A DNA stretch of 8,503 nt from a bacterium. GTDB lineage: Bacteria; Joyebacterota; Joyebacteria; Joyebacterales; Joyebacteraceae. Position numbers and translations under genes: made by a program. Positions 4,308 through 8,503 of this stretch are shown in pieces. Numbering within the stretch: position 1 is the first letter of the stretch; each line of letters starts with the position of its first letter. The notes under the pieces were generated by a model, which was not told the origin of the DNA, did not search any database, and was given only the letters and a program-made list of their open reading frames with translations. The stretch is taken from contig JAPEKQ010000038.1 of NCBI GenBank assembly GCA_029990205.1, positions 1 through 8,503 of the forward strand, written 5' to 3'.

Positions 4308-6920
4308 TCATAGTCCGTACTCCCGCTCCGCCGTCTGCGCGGCGAACGTCTGATAGCGCTCGTCGGCGCACAGGCCGCGAAGCGCCGGAGTGCTCTCCAC
4401 CTGCGCCCTCGAGTATCCATGCTCGAGGGCTCTCTCGATCCAGCTGAGCGCGAGTTCCCGGTCGCCCAGCACCTCGTGTGTGTGTCCTGCCTGGAACATG
4501 ACCTCGACGTCATCTGGCGCGCGGAGGAGCGCCTCGTCAAGAAGGTCTCGCGCTCGCCCCGGCTCGCCGAGCTGCGCGTAGTAGGCGGCGAGGGATGTCA
4601 GCAGCAACGGGTCGCGCGGTGTGAGAGCGCGCTTGCGCTCGCCGCGCTCCGCAGCTTCGCTGTAGGCGGCTCGCGCCCGGGCATCTCCGTCGGGAACCCA
4701 GAGATACGACGAGCCGAGGTTCCCCCAGACCCGGTAGTCCGAGTCGTCGATCTCGAGTGCGCGCTCGTACATCGCGGCCGCGTCCGCGTATCGTGCGCTC
4801 GCGAAGTGAAGCGTCGCGAGGTTCGAGTAGGTCGAGTAGTCGGGCGAGAGCTCGACGGCTACCTCGAACGTCTCCGCCGCGTCATCCAGCCGGTCGAGGT
4901 AGTAGTACATCGCGCCGAGGTTCCGATACGCATAGGCGTTGCCCGGTGCGATCTCCGTCACTCTCGCGAACTCGCCGGCCGCCTCGTCGTAGCGTCCCTG
5001 GGATGAAAGGAAGACACCGAGGATGTCATGCGCGCGCCAGTACTCGCTCCTGAGTTCGACGAGTTCACGGTACGCCGACTCGGCGAGCGCGGTCTGACCG
5101 TTCTCGACCCGGAGTTCGGCCAGCGCCTGTCGTGCGGTGACGCTCAGCGGGTCGACCTCAAGAGCGTCGCGAAGCATCGCGCCCGCGCCATCGTACAGAC
5201 CGGCATGCACGAGGAGACGGGCCTCCGTCACCATGGCCCGCGCACACCGCTCGTCGAGGTCGAGCGCGCGCAGCAGACTCGACTCTGCCGCCGCTCCACA
5301 GCGGAAGTCGCGGTGCATCTCACAGCGTCGCCACACGGCGCGGCCCAGCGCGGCGTGCGCGAGGGCGAACGCCGGATCGGCCGCGGTCGATTCGCGGAGG
5401 AGCGTGATGGCACGGGATGCGGCCGCCGTGTCGGCGTTGTCCGCCGCGTTGAGCGTACCCGTACCCTTCAGATATGTGACGAAGGCCGCGGGCACGGTCG
5501 TCCCGCCGGCCGCCGCGCGGCGGCTAGCACGGCCGGGCAGCTCGGCGCCCAGCACCTCGGCGGCGAGGCGTCCCGGAACGTCCTGGAGCGCGGCGACGTT
5601 CGCGGGCTGTTCGACGACCGTCCACTCCCGGATGCGGTCACCGGACGGGCTTGCCCTCAGTTGCAGGCGTATCCGGACGCTGTCTCCCACGTCCTCGATC
5701 GAGCCGGCGAGTGTCGTGTTGGCGCCGACGATCCCGGCAGCGCTCTCTGCCCGAAGGATCTTGAGGCTGTCGATATCAGCGGCCGGTATCACACGGAACT
5801 CCGTGGTGAACTGCTCCATCTCCTGAAGTCGCTCCGAGACGTAGTCACGGAACCCGCGCGCATACGCCTCGTCGGTACCCTCGAAGGGGAGAACGGCGAT
5901 GATCGTTCTCTCCGGGAGCGGCGCGGACCGTCCGCCGGAAATGAGGCCTCTGCCCCTGGGGTGCAGGGTGACGAACACCGCGGCCGCGACGGCGAGGGTG
6001 ACGACGGGCAGCAGGACGGTCGCAAGCAGGCGGCGACGACGTGAGTGTGAGGGAATCGTGGGGACCGGTGTGGTGTCGAGCTGGCTCCGGTCGCGGCGCT
6101 CGGGGAGGAGTCCAGCCACATGTTCCAGAGCTTCCCGGAGTTCGTCGGCGTCAGCGTACCGGCGCGAAGCGGTCTTCTCGAGGCAGCGCGCCACGACCGC
6201 GTCCAGCTCGGCGGGGATGCCGGCGCTGTGCGTCGACGGCGGGGGGACCGGTTCGTTGCAGATGGCGTACAGCACTGACTCGTTGGTCTCACCTCGGAAG
6301 GGGCGCCGTCCGGTGAGGAGCTCATAAAGGAGGACGCCGAGCGACCAGATGTCGGCGCGGCCATCGGCCTCGTGGCCTCGCGCCTGTTCGGGTGACATGT
6401 ACGCGACCGTGCCCAGACGGACGCCTGCCTGTGTGAGATCCGATGGCTCACCGAGCTTGGCGAGTCCGAAGTCCAGGATCTTCGCGCGCCCTCTTCCGGT
6501 GACGAGCACGTTCCCGGGCTTGATGTCGCGGTGGACCATGCCACGGGCGTGTGCGGCCGCGAGGCCGGCCGCCACATCTGCGGCGATCCCGACTGCTTCT
6601 TCCGGCGGGAGCGGTCCGTCCGCGAGGCGATGGGCGAGCGTGTCCCCGTCGTAGCAGGCCATCGAGATGAACAGTCGCGCGTCGTCGGTCTCGCCGATCT
6701 CGTAGATCGTGCAGATGTTCGGATGGTCGAGTCGTGAAGCCGCCTGGGCCTCGACGCGGAACCGCTCCTTGGCCGCGGGGTCGCGTGTGAGTTCGGGGGA
6801 GAGGAACTTGAGTGCGACGGTCCGGCCGAGGTCGGTGTCCTCGGCGCGATAGACCACGCCCATGCCGCCCTCGCCGAGCTTCCCGGTGATCCGGTAGTGA
6901 GAGACGGTACGACCGATCAT
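4308..6920 (-). CDS. transmembrane Ser/Thr protein kinase (PknB type) with TolB/FlgO-like and TPR sensor region
   Basis: The 870-residue product starts with a full Hanks-type kinase domain (about 9-270): glycine loop GEGGMG (16-21), VALK lysine K38, catalytic HRDIKPGN (130-137, D132), DFG (150-152) and SPE (176-178). A basic linker is followed by one membrane span (about 298-319). Next comes a segment (about 339-460) opening IIAVLPFEG, like the TolB/FlgO-type domains that often follow such kinases, then TPR-like helical repeats from about 500 to 835. The tail (PALRGLCADERYQTF) is common in TPR kinases. The kinase end should be cytoplasmic and the rest extracytoplasmic, so it may pass an envelope signal inward; ligand and targets are unknown. 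The ATG at 6920 has AGGAG five bases upstream; a TTG at 6947 would add nine residues and is less likely. Its stop overlaps an ATG of the next gene. Confidence 0.93.
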   Translation of the reverse strand: MIGRTVSHYRITGKLGEGGMGVVYRAEDTDLGRTVALKFLSPELTRDPAAKERFRVEAQAASRLDHPNICTIYEIGETDDARLFISMACYDGDTLAHRLADGPLPPEEAVGIAADVAAGLAAAHARGMVHRDIKPGNVLVTGRGRAKILDFGLAKLGEPSDLTQAGVRLGTVAYMSPEQARGHEADGRADIWSLGVLLYELLTGRRPFRGETNESVLYAICNEPVPPPSTHSAGIPAELDAVVARCLEKTASRRYADADELREALEHVAGLLPERRDRSQLDTTPVPTIPSHSRRRRLLATVLLPVVTLAVAAAVFVTLHPRGRGLISGGRSAPLPERTIIAVLPFEGTDEAYARGFRDYVSERLQEMEQFTTEFRVIPAADIDSLKILRAESAAGIVGANTTLAGSIEDVGDSVRIRLQLRASPSGDRIREWTVVEQPANVAALQDVPGRLAAEVLGAELPGRASRRAAAGGTTVPAAFVTYLKGTGTLNAADNADTAAASRAITLLRESTAADPAFALAHAALGRAVWRRCEMHRDFRCGAAAESSLLRALDLDERCARAMVTEARLLVHAGLYDGAGAMLRDALEVDPLSVTARQALAELRVENGQTALAESAYRELVELRSEYWRAHDILGVFLSSQGRYDEAAGEFARVTEIAPGNAYAYRNLGAMYYYLDRLDDAAETFEVAVELSPDYSTYSNLATLHFASARYADAAAMYERALEIDDSDYRVWGNLGSSYLWVPDGDARARAAYSEAAERGERKRALTPRDPLLLTSLAAYYAQLGEPGRARDLLDEALLRAPDDVEVMFQAGHTHEVLGDRELALSWIERALEHGYSRAQVESTPALRGLCADERYQTFAAQTAEREYGL

Positions 6921-6959
6921 GCGCGCTCCTGGATGAGCGTCAGTCAAAGTCTCATCTTG

Positions 6960-6965
6960 ATTGTA
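6960..6965 (-). promoter_or_regulatory. possible -10 box for the kinase operon
   Basis: On the minus strand TACAAT (6965 to 6960) matches 5 of 6 consensus bases and would start transcription about 33 nt before the ATG at 6920. No convincing -35 box is found 16-18 bp upstream, so an activator may be needed. Confidence 0.35.
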
Positions 6966-7042
6966 CGACTAATCAGAGATACCGCATAGTGGGAATCAGC
7001 CTCGAGGAGGTCCCGCAATACGGGCACTCGCGGTGCGTCGTG

Positions 7043-7075
7043 GCCGAGCGACCGTTCAATCCGCGCCGAGCGACC
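7043..7075. repeat. 11-bp perfect direct repeat, 22-bp period, in the divergent control region
   Basis: GCCGAGCGACC occurs at 7043-7053 and 7065-7075, so the two copies start 22 bp apart, about two helical turns. A near inverted copy, GGTCGC then TCGGC with two extra bases, is at 7149-7161. Placement between the kinase and DUF937 genes suggests regulator sites; no known box is recognised. Confidence 0.45.
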
Positions 7076-7092
7076 CCGCGCTCCAAAACGAC

Positions 7093-7119
7093 GAGGTGGA
7101 TGTGACTTCGTGCCACCTC
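7093..7119. promoter_or_regulatory. inverted repeat, likely operator near the DUF937 promoter
   Basis: GAGGTGG (7093-7099) and CCACCTC (7113-7119) are a perfect 7-bp inverted repeat with a 13-bp gap; the half-site centres are 20 bp apart. It overlaps the -35 position of the promoter at 7127-7135, which suits a dimeric regulator. No T-tract follows, so a terminator is less likely. Confidence 0.45.
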
Positions 7120-7126
7120 CCGCATC

Positions 7127-7135
7127 TGATATGCT
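7127..7135 (+). promoter_or_regulatory. extended -10 promoter for DUF937-DUF4332
   Basis: TGATATGCT carries TGn plus TATGCT (7130-7135). The -35 position (TTCGTG, 7107-7112) is poor. Transcription would start near 7142, leaving a leader of about 88 nt. Confidence 0.45.
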
Positions 7136-7148
7136 GTGTGCGCTCCAC

Positions 7149-7215
7149 GGTCGCGCTCGGCTTCGCGCGGTCACCGTCGAAGCACCGTCACGAGTTCTGA
7201 ACTCTTCTACGAGTT
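7149..7215 (+). promoter_or_regulatory. folded DUF937 leader with alternative GAGTT/AACTC pairings next to the RBS
   Basis: The leader can form an 8-bp stem (7149-7156 with 7165-7172, two wobble pairs). CACCGTC is repeated at 7172-7178 and 7183-7189 (11-bp period). AACTC (7200-7204) can pair with GAGTT on either side (7192-7196 or 7211-7215); the second choice ends two bases before the GGGAGG ribosome binding site (7218-7223). This could be a simple switch or a protein-binding palindrome. Confidence 0.3.
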
Positions 7216-7229
7216 GCGGGAGGTGGCTC

Positions 7230-7829
7230 ATGAACCTGCTGGAGACGATTCTCAGCGCCGGAGGCGGAGACCTGGTCAAACAGATGGCGGGACAGGTCGG
7301 TCTCGCCGAAGACGATGCGAAGAAGGCCGTCAGCGCGTTGACGCCGGCTCTCTCTCGCGGCCTCACGAACAATATCCGCCAGGAGGGCGGTCTCGAGTCA
7401 CTGCTCGGCGCCCTGACGGGCGGTCAGCATACGAAGTACGTCGACGAGCCGGAGCGCATGGCGAGTCCCGAGACGGTCACGGATGGAAACGCGATCCTCG
7501 GGCACATCCTCGGCAGCAAGGACGTCAGCCGCAACGTCGCCGGACACGCGGCGCAGGAGACCGGGATCGACGCGGGCATCCTCAAGAAGATGCTGCCGAT
7601 GCTGGCGACGGCCGCGATGGGTTCGCTCGGCAAGCAGACGGCGTCGATGGCCGCGCCCGCGGGGCAGTCATCGGGGCTCGGTGCGATAGGTGGCGTGCTT
7701 GGCGCGCTGACCGGTGGCGGGCAGCAGAAGGACGCCGGCGTGGCCGGTATGGTAGAGGGCTTCCTTGACTCTGATAACGACGGCGCCGTGGTCGATGATC
7801 TTCTGTCCATCGCGAAGAAGTTCTTCTAG
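7230..7829 (+). CDS. DUF937 family protein
   Basis: The 199-residue product has the features of the DUF937 family: an N-terminal helical part (1-65), a linker, the signature GHILGSKDVSRNVAG (91-105) followed by QETGIDAGILKKMLPMLA (109-126), a Gly/Ala/Gln-rich low-complexity segment (130-168) and a C-terminal FLDSDNDG element (178-185). The last, DxDxDG at 180-185, looks like half of an EF-hand calcium loop but lacks the usual acid at loop position 12, so calcium binding is doubtful. There is no signal peptide or membrane span. The family function is unknown. The start at 7230 is set by GGGAGG (7218-7223), six bases upstream. The gene is transcribed away from the kinase, and the DUF4332 gene follows after 97 bp, probably in one operon. 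Confidence 0.88.
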   Translation: MNLLETILSAGGGDLVKQMAGQVGLAEDDAKKAVSALTPALSRGLTNNIRQEGGLESLLGALTGGQHTKYVDEPERMASPETVTDGNAILGHILGSKDVSRNVAGHAAQETGIDAGILKKMLPMLATAAMGSLGKQTASMAAPAGQSSGLGAIGGVLGALTGGGQQKDAGVAGMVEGFLDSDNDGAVVDDLLSIAKKFF

Positions 7830-7861
7830 GCCGTGGCGGGATTTCTCGGTATGTTCCACAG

Positions 7862-7906
7862 GCCCCTCGGGGGCGCACACTTGGACGTCGGCTCGTGATT
7901 GCCGAC
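7862..7906 (+). other. two hairpins between the DUF937 and DUF4332 genes
   Basis: GCCCC (7862-7866) pairs with GGGGC (7870-7874) across a three-base loop, and GTCGGC (7887-7892) pairs with GCCGAC (7901-7906) across eight bases. No T-tract follows either, so they are unlikely to end transcription; they could be an attenuator or an mRNA processing and stability element. Confidence 0.3.
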
Positions 7907-7926
7907 AATCTCAGAAGGAGAGAACG

Positions 7927-8331
7927 ATGGCGAAGCTGACCGAGATCGAGGGCGTGGGTCCGAGCTATGCTGAGAAGCTGCTGGGTGCGGGCGTCAAGTC
8001 CACGAACGACCTGCTCGACAAGGGCGCGAGCCCGGCCGGTCGCAAGGAGATCGCAGAGAAGTCCGGGATCGGCGAGAAGCAGATCCTCGGTTGGGTCAAC
8101 AAGTGCGACCTCATGCGGGTCAAGGGTGTTGGTGAGGAGTACGCCGACCTGCTCGAGGCTGCGGGCGTCGACACCATTCCGGAGCTGGGCCAGCGGAACG
8201 CCGCGAGCCTCTTCAGCAAGCTGACCGAGGTCAACGAGGCCAAGAAGCTCGTCCGCGCGATGCCGACCGAGGACAAGGTCGAGGACTGGATCAAGCAGGC
8301 CAAGGGTCTTCCGCGGAAGATCAACTACTAG
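7927..8331 (+). CDS. DUF4332 helix-hairpin-helix protein
   Basis: The 134-residue product is a stand-alone DUF4332 domain. Two helix-hairpin-helix motifs are clear: IEGVGPSYAEKLLGAGV (7-23) and VKGVGEEYADLLEAAGV (65-81), with the usual GIGEKQILGWVNKCDL between them (47-62) and the AKGLPRKINY end. HhH motifs normally contact the DNA backbone without sequence specificity. The family function is not established, and no nuclease or other catalytic domain is attached. The length and both ends match the family. AAGGAG (7915-7920) lies six bases before the ATG. It most likely shares the promoter at 7127 with DUF937, since no good separate promoter is seen. It is followed by the hairpin at 8348 and the terminator at 8391. 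Confidence 0.9.
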   Translation: MAKLTEIEGVGPSYAEKLLGAGVKSTNDLLDKGASPAGRKEIAEKSGIGEKQILGWVNKCDLMRVKGVGEEYADLLEAAGVDTIPELGQRNAASLFSKLTEVNEAKKLVRAMPTEDKVEDWIKQAKGLPRKINY

Positions 8332-8347
8332 CGATACCTTCGGCGCG

Positions 8348-8374
8348 AGACGCGCTCACGCGCGCGACGCGTCT
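8348..8374 (+). other. hairpin downstream of DUF4332
   Basis: AGACGCG (8348-8354) pairs with CGCGTCT (8368-8374) around a 13-nt GC-rich loop. There is no T-tract. It may protect the mRNA 3' end ahead of the terminator at 8391-8433. Confidence 0.35.
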
Positions 8375-8390
8375 GACGGATGGAGTACGG

Positions 8391-8433
8391 AAACGCCGCC
8401 CCGCCCCCGCCGGGGGGGGGGCCGGCCCGTTTT
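8391..8433 (+). terminator. G/C-tract intrinsic terminator
   Basis: AAACG (8391-8395) pairs with CGTTT (8428-8432). Inside it, C-rich 8399-8408 pairs with the G10 run (8412-8421), with small bulges, above a CCG/CGG step (8396-8398 with 8423-8425). TTTT (8430-8433) follows. The bulges may partly reflect errors in homopolymer length. Confidence 0.65.
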
Positions 8434-8479
8434 CTAACTCTGATACGTTCTTTGGGCACCCTGAACGAGGCGTACGACC

Positions 8480-8503
8480 ATGAGCCGCTATCCTTTCCAG
8501 GAG
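8480..8503 (+). CDS. start of a gene cut by the window edge, possibly leucyl-tRNA synthetase
   Basis: An ATG at 8480 opens a frame that runs off the window after eight codons (MSRYPFQE). GAGG (8466-8469) is a weak ribosome binding site ten bases upstream. The peptide resembles the usual start of leucyl-tRNA synthetases, which often begin with a short YPFxxIE or YxxxxIE segment before a WQ motif. With so few residues this is a guess. No convincing promoter is seen between the terminator and this start. Confidence 0.4.

Noticed and set aside
5028-6044. 338-codon plus-strand open frame inside the kinase gene
   Set aside because: It lies wholly opposite the kinase, is rich in Arg and Gly, and shows no recognisable motif.
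7881-7909. TTGGAC-17-GACAAT promoter-like pair before DUF4332
   Set aside because: Transcription would start inside the ribosome binding site at 7915-7920; sharing the upstream promoter is more likely.
8412-8421. G10 run as a G-quadruplex
   Set aside because: Only one long G run is present and it pairs well with the C-rich arm of a terminator followed by TTTT.
1-8503. CRISPR array, mobile element, tRNA or rRNA
   Set aside because: No spaced repeat array, transposase or integrase, terminal inverted repeats or RNA-gene core was found on reading both strands.

Overview
This window comes from a GC-rich bacterial chromosome. No rRNA, tRNA, transposase, integrase or CRISPR array is visible. The mix of genes includes a very large Ser/Thr kinase fused to a TolB/FlgO-like domain and TPRs, DUF937 and DUF4332 proteins, an exported two-domain rhodanese and an Aas-like acyl-ACP ligase. 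This is typical of uncultivated Gram-negative lineages around the FCB group, Gemmatimonadota, Acidobacteriota or Eisenbacteria. That placement is inferred from gene content; there is no marker gene to confirm it.

Layout. (1) Positions 1-216 hold two imperfect copies of a C-tract-bearing unit with a 50-bp period, then an extended -10 promoter. (2) 217-2621 is a two-gene plus-strand operon with an ATGA overlap. It encodes an AMP-forming acyl-ACP/acyl-CoA ligase, whose normal N-terminus is replaced by a signal-peptide-like segment, and a secreted rhodanese. (3) 2622-3087 is a long gap. It contains the best promoter of the window (2757-2785), then about 300 nt of leader with a chain of local hairpins, leading into a GTG-start cold-shock protein gene (3088-3303) that ends in a strong intrinsic terminator (3337-3370). 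(4) 3408-3968 encodes a small flavodoxin-fold protein with an Isf-like cysteine cluster; its ribosome binding site lies in a small hairpin with a GAAA loop. (5) On the minus strand, convergent with it, an 870-residue membrane kinase (6920-4308) is followed by a 100-residue beta-rich cupredoxin/Ig-like protein (4290-3988). (6) 6921-7229 is a divergent control region with direct and inverted repeats spaced by about two helical turns. (7) 7230-7829 (DUF937) and 7927-8331 (DUF4332, helix-hairpin-helix) run on the plus strand and end in a G/C-tract terminator (8391-8433). (8) 8480-8503 is the first eight codons of another gene, possibly leucyl-tRNA synthetase.

How the parts may work together. The kinase and its small partner look like an envelope-spanning signalling unit. 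The divergent repeats suggest shared control with DUF937/DUF4332, both of which look like stress or housekeeping accessory proteins. The cold-shock gene appears to be controlled by its leader RNA. Three plus-strand promoters share a TATRCT -10 box. The observations most worth following are the structured csp leader, the chimeric signal-peptide/ligase N-terminus, and the phased repeats in the divergent region.
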